Shown here: piece after piece, positions 16,728-26,500 of the stretch
How the letters are laid out: each line of letters begins with the position of its first letter
How positions within the stretch are numbered: position 1 is the stretch's first letter
Assembly: GCA_044433365.1 (NCBI GenBank)
Contig: JAWXTR010000014.1
Coordinates: 1-36,019, forward strand
Direction: 5' to 3'
DNA from: CAMQVM01 sp044433365
GTDB lineage: Bacteria; Bacteroidota; Bacteroidia; Bacteroidales; Rikenellaceae
Length of the DNA stretch: 36,019 nt
Program-made: the position numbers and the translations under genes
Notes under the pieces: model-generated
Told to the model about the DNA's origin: nothing
What the model saw: the letters and a program-made list of their open reading frames with translations, nothing else
Database searches by the model: none

Positions 16728-19186
16728 TTACGAACCTCCGCCCCACACTGTTTCTCGAATTTAGCGATAAGATTGTTCATAACGCCATCGATAATAGTAT
16801 CAGTAAGAGTTTTTGTTGTATCCTCCAACACAAAGCTAAGAGCATACGATTTTTTGCCTTCTGGAAGCTTATCACCCTCATAAACATCAAATAGAGAGAC
16901 ACTTTTAAGAAGTTTCTTCTCCGATTTTTGAGCTATAGTTTTAAGCTGAGCAAAAGAGACCTCTTTATTAACCAAAAGGGCTAAATCACGCTTAACCTCT
17001 GGATATTTAGAAAGCTCCTTAACACCAACTTTAACGGTCGAAGCCATCGAGATAAACAAATCAAGGTCAAGTTCAAAGAAATAGACCTCATTTTTTATAT
17101 CAAACTTACTACAAAGTTTTTTATTAAGAACGCCCATCTCCAAAATCTTTTTACCACGAAGAGTTAGAGTACAACCCTCACGGTAAATCTCATTTTGCAG
17201 ACCATCCATCGTACCGCTTTCAAAATCCAATCCAAAGCGTTTGAAAAGCATCTGAGCATAACGTTTTAGGGTGAAGAAGCTACTTTTTTGAGCTGGAGAT
17301 AGCCACGACTGCGACTGCTCATCACCCGAAATTAGCATAGCCAAGCGGTAACTCTCTTTATAAGGAGCAAGCCCACCTTTTTCAACATTCTCCGCAATAT
17401 ACTCATAACAATTTCCAACTTCATACAACTTAACATTTGTACGACGACGGTTTGCGTTAAGCATTGCAGCCTCTAAAGCATTATAGAGAAGTGTACGACG
17501 CATTACATTAAGGTCGTTGCTAAGTGGGTTAAGAATCTTCACACAACTATCAAGAGGATAAAGCTCGCTTTGAGCATAATAATCAGCTTTCGTAAGCGAA
17601 TTGCTCATAATCTCATTAAATCCATTGCCTGAAAGAAGCTGCGAAGCCACTTGAGCCACATTGGTTTTAGAGAACTTAGACTCATACGTTAGAGTTGAAT
17701 TTACCGAAACTGGAATTTCAACATTATTATAGCCATAAACACGCAAAATATCCTCAATAATATCTACATCTCTCTTCACATCCACACGATAAAGCGGCAC
17801 AACTACTACCATTTTATCGCCATTGTCTTCTACTATCTCTATTTCTAACCCATTTAGTATATCACTTATTGTGCTCTTACCGATTTTTTTACCAATAATT
17901 CGTTCAATTTTATCAATTGATAGCTCAACTACGGTTCCTTTTAGGTCAAAATTTAAAATATCAGTAATTTCACTTGTAATCTCACCGCCTGCAAACTCCT
18001 TAATAAGAAGAGCAGCACGAAGCAGAGCATAATGAGGAATAATTGGGTCGGTTCCTCTCTCGTAGCGGAACGAAGCATCGGTAGATAGACCATGACGCTT
18101 AGCACTTTTACGGATAGAAACAGGATTGAAGAAGGCACTCTCAAGGAATACATTTTTTGTGGTTTCGCTAACCCCTGAATCTGCACCGCCAAACACACCT
18201 GCAAGACACATAGGCTTCTGTGTGTCACAAATCATTAAATCTTCAGCAGACAAAGTACGCTCAACACCATCAAGAGTAACAAATTTTTCGCCCTCTACTG
18301 CACTACGTACCACAACTTTGCCACCTTCAATCTTATCAGCATCAAAGGCATGAAGAGGCTGACCAAGTTCGTGAAGAATGAAGTTTGTAATATCTACAAT
18401 ATTATTTTTTGGATTGATACCGATTGAGCGAAGATTGTTTTGCATCCACTCTGGCGACGGTTTAATCTCAACATTCGAGATAGTCAGACCCATATAGCGA
18501 GGTGCACCCTCGATATTTTGAACCTCTACCTCTACAGTACGATTATTGTTGTCGATTTTAAACTCCTCGACAGATGGAAGCTCAATCGACACCTTTTCAC
18601 CCTTTTTCATAGTTAGGTAGGCAGCCACATCACGAGCCACGCCAATATGCGAAGCTGCATCTATGCGGTTTGGAGTAAGACCAATCTCCATTAGGTAGTC
18701 GTCCTCAATGCTAAAGTAGTCTCTAACAGCTGTTCCAACAACGGCATCAGAGCATAACTCCATAATTCCATCGTGATCTGTACCAACACCAATTTCATCC
18801 TCTGCACAAAGCATACCGCACGACTCTACACCACGAATTTTACTCTTTTTGATTTTAAAATTGTCGTCAGAGCCAGTAGGGTAGAGCGTAGTACCTACAG
18901 TAGCTACCACCACCTTTAAACCAGCACGACAGTTAGGCGCACCGCATACAATCTGCACAGGACCCTCGCCATACTCTACAGTTGTAACATTAAGTTTGTC
19001 GGCATCTGGATGTTTTTGGCAAGTTAATACCTCTCCAACAACCAAACCTGCAAGACCACCTTTGATAGTCTCAATTTTTTCTAACGCTTCAACCTCCAAA
19101 CCAATAGATGTTAAAACCTCTGAAATCTCTTCTGCATTTAGCTCAGTAGATATATATCTTTTAAGCCAGTTATATGATACTTTCAT
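16724..19186 (-). CDS. pheT: Phenylalanyl-tRNA synthetase beta subunit
   Basis: At 820 residues this is the long bacterial beta subunit of the (alpha-beta)2 enzyme that charges tRNA-Phe. The N-terminal tRNA-binding OB domain (about 40-150) includes KHPDADKLNVTTV and VCGAPNCRAGLKV. The B3/B4 editing region contains RYERGTDP, the B5 domain is near the middle (KIGKSTISDILNGLEIEIVE), and the FDX-ACB anticodon-binding domain lies at the C-terminus (SKYPEVKRDLALLV to the end). The partner pheS is not adjacent and not in the window, as in many Bacteroidota. The gene diverges from mqnA; no clean promoter is seen on its side. The stop codon overlaps an AT-palindrome cluster. Confidence 0.98.
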   Translation of the reverse strand: MKVSYNWLKRYISTELNAEEISEVLTSIGLEVEALEKIETIKGGLAGLVVGEVLTCQKHPDADKLNVTTVEYGEGPVQIVCGAPNCRAGLKVVVATVGTTLYPTGSDDNFKIKKSKIRGVESCGMLCAEDEIGVGTDHDGIMELCSDAVVGTAVRDYFSIEDDYLMEIGLTPNRIDAASHIGVARDVAAYLTMKKGEKVSIELPSVEEFKIDNNNRTVEVEVQNIEGAPRYMGLTISNVEIKPSPEWMQNNLRSIGINPKNNIVDITNFILHELGQPLHAFDADKIEGGKVVVRSAVEGEKFVTLDGVERTLSAEDLMICDTQKPMCLAGVFGGADSGVSETTKNVFLESAFFNPVSIRKSAKRHGLSTDASFRYERGTDPIIPHYALLRAALLIKEFAGGEITSEITDILNFDLKGTVVELSIDKIERIIGKKIGKSTISDILNGLEIEIVEDNGDKMVVVVPLYRVDVKRDVDIIEDILRVYGYNNVEIPVSVNSTLTYESKFSKTNVAQVASQLLSGNGFNEIMSNSLTKADYYAQSELYPLDSCVKILNPLSNDLNVMRRTLLYNALEAAMLNANRRRTNVKLYEVGNCYEYIAENVEKGGLAPYKESYRLAMLISGDEQSQSWLSPAQKSSFFTLKRYAQMLFKRFGLDFESGTMDGLQNEIYREGCTLTLRGKKILEMGVLNKKLCSKFDIKNEVYFFELDLDLFISMASTVKVGVKELSKYPEVKRDLALLVNKEVSFAQLKTIAQKSEKKLLKSVSLFDVYEGDKLPEGKKSYALSFVLEDTTKTLTDTIIDGVMNNLIAKFEKQCGAEVRK

Positions 19187-19261
19187 TCTCTATATTTTGA
19201 AAAAATCTTAATAATTATTCGTTATATAAGTCAATAATCCGCTGCAAGATACAAACAAAAT

Positions 19262-19291
19262 TTTGTATATAAAAAAAATATCTTACCTTTG
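19262..19291 (+). promoter_or_regulatory. Promoter of mqnA
   Basis: TTTG at 19262-19265 and TACCTTTG at 19284-19291 are separated by 18 bases, close to the Bacteroidota consensus. The mqnA start codon lies 92 bases downstream, giving a leader of about 85 bases. Confidence 0.7.
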
Positions 19292-19383
19292 ACCCTAGTG
19301 GTATAGTGCAAAAAAGGAGTTAAAAAGCTGATAATATGCACGTTAATCAATAAAAATTACTATCGACAGAAATATTATGGACG

Positions 19384-20151
19384 ATGAAAAGAGGCGCAAT
19401 TACAGCAGTTTGTTATCTAAATACAGTACCATTTGTATTTGGAATTAATCGTGCGACTGAAAAGTTACACGACGCTCTGTTATTGTCTGTTCCCTCAAAA
19501 TGTGCATCCAATTTTATCGAAAAAAAATCTAATATTGCCCTAATTCCAGCGGCAGATTTACCACTATTAGAAAACTATCAAATCATTACCGACTATTGCA
19601 TCGGAGCCTCAGATTTTGTGCGCTCTGTTGTTGTCATGTCTGATAGTGAGCTATCGCAGATTGAGACAATATATCTTGATAGCCACTCACACACCTCTGT
19701 GGCACTTGTCCAAATTTTATGTAGAGAATATTGGCATATTTCACCAAAATTCGAATCCCTTACAGATTACGACTCAATAAAAAAGAGAGAAAATAGAGAC
19801 TCTAAAGCTGGTTATCTATTAATTGGCGATAAAGTTTTTGATTTTGAAGGCAAATTTAACCACACTTTCGACCTTGCACATGAGTGGAAACTACTTACAG
19901 GCATGCCATTTGTATTTGCTGTTTGGGTTGCACGCCCCGAGGTAACTACTGAGCATATTGAGCTACTTCGCAGCTCATTAAAATATGGGATAGAACATAT
20001 TGAAAGTGCGGTAGATTGGGCAAAGATTGGTATTGATAGAGAAGAATCGATAGATTATCTAAAAAACAGCATAGATTTTGATTTTAACAGCGAAAAAAGA
20101 GCCGCTTTATCTCATTTTTTGCAAAAAATTCCCCCGTCCCCCAGAGGTTAA
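19384..20151 (+). CDS. mqnA: Chorismate dehydratase MqnA (futalosine menaquinone pathway)
   Basis: The 255-residue protein belongs to the MqnA family of periplasmic-binding-protein-like enzymes that dehydrate chorismate in the first step of the futalosine route to menaquinone. Visible family features are AVCYLNTVPFVFGI near the N-terminus, the SNIALIPAADLPLL segment, and the FDLAHEWKLLTGMPFVFAVW stretch in the C-terminal half followed by ARPE. There is no signal peptide, consistent with a cytoplasmic enzyme. It has its own promoter and is divergent from pheT. No other mqn gene is adjacent; the next gene, a CorA-like transporter, follows after 103 bp. A closely related paralogue, MqnD, is less likely because the DLxxEWxxxTGLPF-type pattern and length favour MqnA. 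Confidence 0.85.
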   Translation: MKRGAITAVCYLNTVPFVFGINRATEKLHDALLLSVPSKCASNFIEKKSNIALIPAADLPLLENYQIITDYCIGASDFVRSVVVMSDSELSQIETIYLDSHSHTSVALVQILCREYWHISPKFESLTDYDSIKKRENRDSKAGYLLIGDKVFDFEGKFNHTFDLAHEWKLLTGMPFVFAVWVARPEVTTEHIELLRSSLKYGIEHIESAVDWAKIGIDREESIDYLKNSIDFDFNSEKRAALSHFLQKIPPSPRG

Positions 20152-20254
20152 AAAGAGCCTAAAAGTGCTCTAAAACCGCAACAAAAGCGGCAAAACAGCC
20201 TTAGTATTAACCTAATGAAGCCTATTTAGAGGTTTCTATAAAAAGGGAGAAGGG

Positions 20255-21205
20255 ATGATTACACTTTACTTAAAGTCATACAACAAGGTTATTAAAGATG
20301 CCGACGTAAAACTTTTCGACGATTTGGGTTACGACGATATTCTCTGGATTGATATGTACAATCCGACTATCAAAGAGCGTCGAGCAGTGGAGGAGTATAT
20401 GGAACTAAGCCTCCAAACTCGTCAACAGATTGAGGAGATTGAGAGTTCATCACGATATAACGAGACAGAACGTGCTGTTTTCTGTAATACCAACTTTCTG
20501 ACCACTACTGAAGAGAATTTTAACGCAACTCCAGTATCGTTTACTCTTTCGGAGGGGGTGCTTATCTCAGAGCGCAATTTTGAGTCGAAAACCTTTGCTG
20601 AAACAGCAAAAAAAATTCAAATTAACTATAAACTTTACCCTACGGGATACCATATTTTAGTGTCACTTCTCGAAGTTCGTATCGACCTAGATGCCGATAT
20701 GGTGGAGCTTGTGGCACGTAAAGTGGGGCAACTTGGTCGCCATATCACACTCGATGGAACCGTCGACAAAGAGATGCTACGCCGACTATCTATGCTACAG
20801 GATAATAGCATGGTGCTTCGTGAAAATATTTTCGATAGGCAAAGGGTGCTTTCGAGCATTTCTCGCTCCGATCGCTTTCCAAGCGACACCTACGCACGCC
20901 TAAACATGATGCTAAAAGATATTGCTTCACTACTAAGCCATGCTGATTTTGGACTAGATCGTCTTGATTACTTGCAAGATACCGCACTCGGTCTGATTAA
21001 CATCGAACAGAGCAATATTACTAAGCTCTTTACGGTGGTTTCGGTCTTTTTTATGCCACCAACTCTTATTGCAAGTATTTATGGTATGAACTTTAAATAT
21101 ATGCCTGAATTAAGTATGAAATATGGCTATCCTATGGCTATTGTTATAATGGCACTTACCTCTACGATTACTTATTGGATTTTTAAACGTAAGAAATGGC
21201 TTTAA
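20255..21205 (+). CDS. corA: CorA-family divalent cation transporter
   Basis: This 316-residue inner-membrane protein has the CorA layout: a large cytoplasmic alpha/beta N-terminal domain, a long helix, then two transmembrane helices at the C-terminus. The selectivity-filter motif YGMNF lies between them (FTVVSVFFMPPTLIASIYGM before it, MAIVIMALTSTITYWIF after it). A basic tail KRKKWL ends the protein. The family forms pentameric channels for Mg2+, and some members carry Co2+, Ni2+ or Zn2+; the ion here cannot be told. The start ATG at 20255 follows a GGGAGAAGGG stretch that may serve as a ribosome-binding site. It lies downstream of mqnA in the same direction. Confidence 0.93.
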   Translation: MITLYLKSYNKVIKDADVKLFDDLGYDDILWIDMYNPTIKERRAVEEYMELSLQTRQQIEEIESSSRYNETERAVFCNTNFLTTTEENFNATPVSFTLSEGVLISERNFESKTFAETAKKIQINYKLYPTGYHILVSLLEVRIDLDADMVELVARKVGQLGRHITLDGTVDKEMLRRLSMLQDNSMVLRENIFDRQRVLSSISRSDRFPSDTYARLNMMLKDIASLLSHADFGLDRLDYLQDTALGLINIEQSNITKLFTVVSVFFMPPTLIASIYGMNFKYMPELSMKYGYPMAIVIMALTSTITYWIFKRKKWL

Positions 21206-21206
21206 C

Positions 21207-21253
21207 AATTCATAATTCGTAATTCATAATTCGTAATTCATAATTCGTAATTC
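21207..21253 (+). repeat. Short direct repeats (AATTCATAATTCGT, three units)
   Basis: Directly after the corA stop codon a 14-base unit, AATTCATAATTCGT, is repeated three times in tandem with the last unit ending in AATTCAAATT. Each unit is itself partly palindromic (GAATTATGAATT on the other strand). The core matches the repeat cluster at 16633-16727. Confidence 0.85.
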
Positions 21254-21298
21254 AAATTAACGATTTGTAATATTTTTTTGAAAAAAAATTAGGATATG

Positions 21299-21329
21299 TT
21301 TGTATTTTGATTTTTTTTGATTAACTTTA
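21299..21329 (+). promoter_or_regulatory. Probable promoter of hpf
   Basis: TTTG (21299-21302) is followed after 19 bases by TAACTTTA (21322-21329), one mismatch from TAnnTTTG. The hpf start is 108 bases downstream. A weak hairpin AGTGTG/CACACT followed by five T residues (21365-21392) lies in the leader. Confidence 0.5.
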
Positions 21330-21437
21330 TCGCAAGAAAAGATTCAAAAAGTGATAGATTAAGTAGTGTGAAACAATTATTGCACACTTTTTGAATTTGT
21401 GGATATTGTTTAATTTTTAAATTAAGGAGGTAAAGTT

Positions 21438-21728
21438 ATGAACGTTAAGATTCAATCGCTAAAATTTGATGCAGACAAAAAATTAACAGATTTTATTGAA
21501 AATAAAATGACAAAACTAGAGCGTTTTTCCGATAAAATTACAAGTTCTGAGGTGACGCTAAAGTTAGATAAAGATATTGAAAATGGCAATAAAGTGGTGA
21601 CTATTTCACTTCTACTTCCCGGCGATACATTAGTTGCTGAAAACCAATGTAAAACATTTGAAGAGGCTGTAGATATATCGATTGATGCCCTTAAAAAGCA
21701 GCTTGAAAAGTATAAAACTAAACATTAA
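21438..21728 (+). CDS. hpf: Ribosome hibernation-promoting factor, short form (HPF/RaiA family)
   Basis: This 96-residue cytoplasmic protein has the single alpha/beta domain of short HPF/YfiA proteins: MNVKIQSLKFDADKKLTDFI, a basic helix EYNKMTKLERF-like segment (NKMTKLERFSDKI), and the C-terminal helix with FEEAVDISIDALKKQLEKYK. It binds the decoding centre of idle ribosomes and blocks translation in stationary phase. An exact AAGGAGG at 21424-21430, seven bases before the ATG, is unusual because Bacteroidota messages rarely use strong Shine-Dalgarno sites. In many Bacteroidales the gene sits next to the tRNA-Thr-Tyr-Gly-tuf cluster; here the two are separated by about 7 kb. A bidirectional terminator follows. 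Confidence 0.93.
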   Translation: MNVKIQSLKFDADKKLTDFIENKMTKLERFSDKITSSEVTLKLDKDIENGNKVVTISLLLPGDTLVAENQCKTFEEAVDISIDALKKQLEKYKTKH

Positions 21729-21770
21729 TTTTATATAGGAGGGGGTGAACTAAAAGCTCTCTTTTTAATT

Positions 21771-21813
21771 ACAAATAACCCTTGTCACTGAGTTTGTGGC
21801 AAGGGTTATTTGT
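21771..21813. terminator. Hairpin terminator between convergent hpf and sulfatase gene
   Basis: A perfect 14-bp stem (21771-21784 with 21800-21813, core ATAACCCTTG) is extended by an imperfect inner stem. The outer stem is AT-rich rather than followed by a long T run. It lies between converging transcripts and can serve both. Confidence 0.65.
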
Positions 21814-21900
21814 ATAAAAGAGAGGGTTATTCTCAAAATCTATTTCCGCCGCAGCGTAGAGACGTAGCATACAGCTGTTGCAATATTAACCGCAGCCTAA

Positions 21901-23358
21901 CTACTTTAGAATAAGTGGCTTATTAGGATTGGTAACTAACGGTGAACCGACCTGCTCTAACTGATTAAGCAGCTCTGCCTGCATTTTTGCGGCGATTTTA
22001 GTGTATTTCACATCATAATAATAGTTGTACACCTCGTTTGGGTCTGCCTCAATATCTAAGAGCCATGGCTCGTCGGTGGTACTAAGCACCAATTTATAGC
22101 GGTCGTCGACAGCACTTGCCCAAGTGTCGTCGTGTGCAGCAAATTGGCTTATTCGGTTAAGGCTAGACTTACTATCACCCTTTAAGAAATCTTTAGAGGT
22201 ATCGTCGCCATGAAATTTAGCATCGGTCTTAATACCCATAAGCGATAGGATAGTTGGAGTGAAATCGGTGTTGACATAAGCACTATTTAACACCATTCCA
22301 GCCTTAACTTTATCGGGATAACGCAGCACAAAAGGGATACGTGCCGAAGCCTCATAGGCACTACCTTTATTGCTACGCTTATGTTCGTAGAAAAGATCGC
22401 CATGGTCAGAGGTAAATATTATAATTGTGTTGTCGGTAAGATTGTTATCGTCCAAAAATTTTAAAAGCTTACCTACACAGTCGTCGATATGTTTTACCAT
22501 TCCAAAATATTGAAGAAGCGGAGCTGCATCAAACTCCTGAGCCTCATTTCTCTCTAGGCTACCAGCCCACTTAGGGCGTTTTTCTGCCCACTCATCTTCC
22601 ATAGTCATAGGCATTGTAGGCTGCATGTGGTTATACATATCGTGGTAGGGAGGGCGAGCATAATCGGGAGTATGAGGATCTGGAATCGAAATCATCATAC
22701 AAAATGGCTTATCTTTATCACGCTCTAAAATTTCAAGTGCATGGTTTGTAAAAAAATCAGTAGCATGGATAATTTTATCCTCTGGATAATCTTCAAATTG
22801 ACTCTCTCCAAATACTTTAGCCACTGTACCATCTTCATTTAGATAGAAGTATGGACTGTGACCTCTAGTCATCATATAACGATTGTCGGTAAAACCAGCG
22901 TTATCTTTCACATTAAATTTATGAGGGATAGAGTTTCCCTCTAAATGCCATTTTCCAAGATATGAAGTTGCATAACCATTATCACGAAGAATTTTGGCAA
23001 ATGTTGGAGCATCTTCATTCATTGTCATCTCATTAACAGCCGCACCTACAGTATAAGGATAGCAACCTGTCACCATTGCAGCACGTGAGGGAGTCGAAAC
23101 AGGAGTAGCAGCATAGTAGCGACTACATATTACACCCTCCGCAGCGATACGGTCGATATATGGAGTCTCGGTATTATTACCTTTTCCCCACACAAACGCC
23201 TGATCTTCGCTCATAATTTGCTGATAACAGCTTAGAGTACGAAAATTCTGTTCGTCGGTATGGATAATTAGTAGATTTGGCTTTTCGCCCTGAGTTGCTG
23301 CCATTGCAAAATTTGCCGCAGATAGAGAAAGTAACAGAAGTGTAGTTTTGTTTGTCAT
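21901..23358 (-). CDS. Secreted serine-type sulfatase (S1 family), last gene of the glycan cluster
   Basis: The 485-residue protein has a Sec signal peptide ending in FAMA (about residue 20). The formylglycine motif is STPSR with Ser88 as the modified residue (SxPxR), so it needs the anaerobic radical-SAM maturase (anSME), which is not in the window. Metal and sulfate-binding residues are visible in HTDEQNF near the N-terminus and in FTSDHGDLFYEHKRSNKG. It should cleave sulfate esters from a sugar in the periplasm; the S1 subfamily and target position cannot be fixed from sequence reading alone. It is 210 bp downstream of the GH2 gene, behind a terminator-like hairpin, and no promoter is seen there, so expression may be by read-through. 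Confidence 0.92.
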   Translation of the reverse strand: MTNKTTLLLLSLSAANFAMAATQGEKPNLLIIHTDEQNFRTLSCYQQIMSEDQAFVWGKGNNTETPYIDRIAAEGVICSRYYAATPVSTPSRAAMVTGCYPYTVGAAVNEMTMNEDAPTFAKILRDNGYATSYLGKWHLEGNSIPHKFNVKDNAGFTDNRYMMTRGHSPYFYLNEDGTVAKVFGESQFEDYPEDKIIHATDFFTNHALEILERDKDKPFCMMISIPDPHTPDYARPPYHDMYNHMQPTMPMTMEDEWAEKRPKWAGSLERNEAQEFDAAPLLQYFGMVKHIDDCVGKLLKFLDDNNLTDNTIIIFTSDHGDLFYEHKRSNKGSAYEASARIPFVLRYPDKVKAGMVLNSAYVNTDFTPTILSLMGIKTDAKFHGDDTSKDFLKGDSKSSLNRISQFAAHDDTWASAVDDRYKLVLSTTDEPWLLDIEADPNEVYNYYYDVKYTKIAAKMQAELLNQLEQVGSPLVTNPNKPLILK

Positions 23359-23390
23359 AATTGAAAATTTTGGTATTTTTGGAATTTTAC

Positions 23391-23423
23391 AAAAAATTAA
23401 GGGGATTCGAAGAATCCCCTTAA
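23391..23423 (-). terminator. Terminator-like hairpin between GH2 gene and sulfatase gene
   Basis: A perfect 12-bp stem (TTAAGGGGATTC at 23397-23408 with GAATCCCCTTAA at 23412-23423) with a 3-nt loop is followed on the minus strand by six U residues. It lies inside the same-strand cluster and would reduce sulfatase expression. Confidence 0.75.
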
Positions 23424-23500
23424 TAAAAGAGTGCTAATTTACCGCTAGCATTATTAACACTCCATGCAAGTTTTAGGAAGTAATTTTAGGAAAGGTATTA

Positions 23501-23529
23501 AGGGCACATATATAGGGGTGATGTGCCCT
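23501..23529. promoter_or_regulatory. Hairpin just downstream of the GH2 stop codon
   Basis: AGGGCACAT (23501-23509) pairs with ATGTGCCCT (23521-23529). On the minus strand there is no U run, so it may protect the 3' end of the GH2 message; on the plus strand it is followed by ATTTTTATT. Confidence 0.5.
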
Positions 23530-23568
23530 ATTTTTATTGTTCTAGCAAAAAATAGAACATTGTTTAAT

Positions 23569-26500
23569 CTATTCTATAGTAATCTGGTCAATCGAAGCCG
23601 ATTTTGCAGATGTACTTTTTAGAGTTATGTTGTTACCACCTGAGTGGATTTTAACTTTTATAGGCTCTGTCTCTCTCCAGTGACTAGCAACGCTACCAGT
23701 ATGATTGAACTCAACTGTTTTGATAAACTCACCATTGTTTGAAAGCTCCATAGTGGTGGTTTCACCCTCTGAATCTTGCGAATAACGAATTTTAACTGTT
23801 GCCTCCATTGGACCGCCATCGTTCTCTTGATACCAAGTGATTTTACCCTTATTAGGGGCTGGAATAACATAAGCATCGCCATATTGACCATCAGCATCTT
23901 TTCCTGTTTTAAAACAGCTTTCAAGCTCGGCAAGCTCAGCCTGTTCGCCTGTAAATGCGATAGTAGCCTCACCTGGAGAAAGCCAATAAAGACCATCGTT
24001 TTGAGAGAAAAGCTCTTCCATTTCGATTAGTTTCTCAGCTCCATCATAAACCACAGCTTTTACTGTTGTCTCTAGTTTAATAGCAAATGGAGTGGTGTAT
24101 AGAGTACTAGAAGTTGTAGGAGTAGAACCATCGGTTGTGTAGTACACTTTAAAATCACGGCTAGGCTTTCTACCACGAAGTGATACCTCTTTAACATCAA
24201 TCGAAATTTTGTCTGATAGCATCAATTTTTTGTCACCGTTAATGGCTGCAAAAACTACAGATACTGGCTTAGAGCTATCTTTGTCGGTAGATTGGATAAA
24301 TGCACGATTAAGACCGAAGAAACACTCTTTATCCGAAGCTAAGAAGTTTGTCTCAACATCTACAGGGCTACCACTTTCGTAAGATAACATGCGAGCAGCA
24401 CCAACGATATGAGCATGTACACGGTTTTCACCATAAGGGTAAAGCGTGCCATTTTCGTCCTCTTGGCGGATAGTTACAATTGAGATATTCTCATTATCAG
24501 CTTTTAAATCAGAATTTTCTACAGAAAGAGCAATTTGCGTAGGAGCACCAGAGCTTTGTTGGAAAGTGCGAGCAATCTCTTTACCATCACGGTAAGCGAT
24601 AGCCTCTACTTTTCCCTCTTTCCAAGGTACCATCCACTCACATTGCATTTTATCCCAGCTTTTTCCTTTAGCTTTGCGACCTAAGCTTTCACCATTTACG
24701 ATTAGTTCAACCTCATCGCCAGTGGTATATACCCAAACAGGGATTTTTGTGCCCACTTTCATTTTTGGATGAGTCCAATGAGGAAGAATATGCACCATAT
24801 CTAGGTCATCTCTCCACTCAGATTGATATAGGTAGTAAAGGTCTTTTTCAAAACCTGCAAGATCTAAAGCTCCACCTTGGAATGCACGGAAAGGCCAACC
24901 ACCATGAACATAACCAGCCTCACCAAGATAGTCGAAACCAGTCCAACGGAACGAACCTGAGAACCACTCTTTATCACGAAGTACCTCCATCAATCTACGT
25001 GCATTAACACGAACAATAGCATTATCGTATGAAGAGTTGAAAATTTGTTTGCGATTACGACGTCCCTCTGGAGAAATCCAGTCGTAAGTAAATATCTCTT
25101 CTTCTGTAAGGTCAGGGATTGTCATCTCACCACGCCACACATCCATGTGCGCATCACGATACCACGTCATTGAGCGATAGTAACCACGAACCTGCCAAGT
25201 GTGAGGGTTTTCGGTTGCAACAAATGCCTGTCTATCATTTTTGTAGCTATCAATAAAGTCGGCTGTTTCGCTACGACCATTAACACCATAAACATCCATA
25301 ATATCTGGTTCGCAGTCGCCTGAAGTTACTAGGCGGGTATCGTCTTCCTCATGGCAAACTCTTACTAGCTCTCTAGCAGTATCTTCGTTATGCGTTTCGT
25401 TACCAACGCTATACATAAATATAGAGGCATGGTTGCGATCTCGGCGAATCCACGCTCTTAAATCACGCTCCCACCACTCATCAAACGCCTGCATGCCGTA
25501 ATCGAAGTCGGCTTTTTTCATCCAACCATCAAAAATTTCGTCCATCACTAACATACCCATCTCATCACAAATATCGTAGAATATAGGTATTTGAGGATTG
25601 TGAGCTAAGCGGATAGCATTACAACCCATATCTTTTAGAAGTTGGATTTTCCAACGTAGAAGCTGCTCTGTGTAGATTGCACCAGTAGGTCCACCCTCTA
25701 GGTGATCGGCAACACCACGTAGTTTTAACTGTTTTCCATTTAAATGGAATCCTGTAGCTGGAATCCAATCAATTTTTCTAAAACCTATACGTATCTCTTC
25801 GCTATCCATCAATTTGCTAGCAGCAGAAACGATAGTTGTTTTTACTGTATATAGCGCAGGCGACTCTACCGACCAAAGCGCAGGATTTTTAACATTTGTG
25901 TTATATTCAATAGAGTTACTACCCATTTTAAGGTCAGCTTTATGGCTAACAGTAGCCACTTTATTGCCCGAACCATCAAATATTTGCGACTCAATGGTGT
26001 AGTTTCCAGCATCAGCTCTAAGGTGAATATCTGTAGCGATATTTACTCTGCCATCAGCCTCTGGAGTGGTGATAAATGTTGCATCTTTTTCGAAAAAAAC
26101 ATCATTCTCAGTGCGAATATAGGCATCAGCATAGATACCACAACCGTGATACCAACGTGCACTAGGCTCAAGAGAATTGTCGACACGTACCGATAATATA
26201 TTTTCGCCCTCATTCAGATATTTTGAGAGTTCATACGAGAAAGAGATGTAACCATAAGGGCGTTTACCTAAGTAGTAGCCATTAATCCACACTTCACTAT
26301 TCATATAGATAGCATCAAAATCGATAAAGATATTTTTTTGTAGCTCATCAGCAGTAAAGTTGAATACTTTGCGATACCAACCTATACCACCCATAGCATA
26401 ACCACCTTTATCTTTCTGACCGTTCTCTTGGTCATAACCATTTTCGAACGCCCAATCGTGAGGTACGTTTACCACCTCCCAAGAAGAGTCGTTAAATTTT

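Noticed and set aside
19336..19353. Five-codon upstream frame (MHVNQ) in the mqnA leader with an AGGAG before it
   Set aside because: The AGGAG is 16 bases from the ATG, too far for a normal ribosome-binding site, and no attenuator structure follows.
21207..21253. Direct repeats resembling a tiny CRISPR array
   Set aside because: Units are 14 bases, contiguous and without unique spacers; no cas genes are present.
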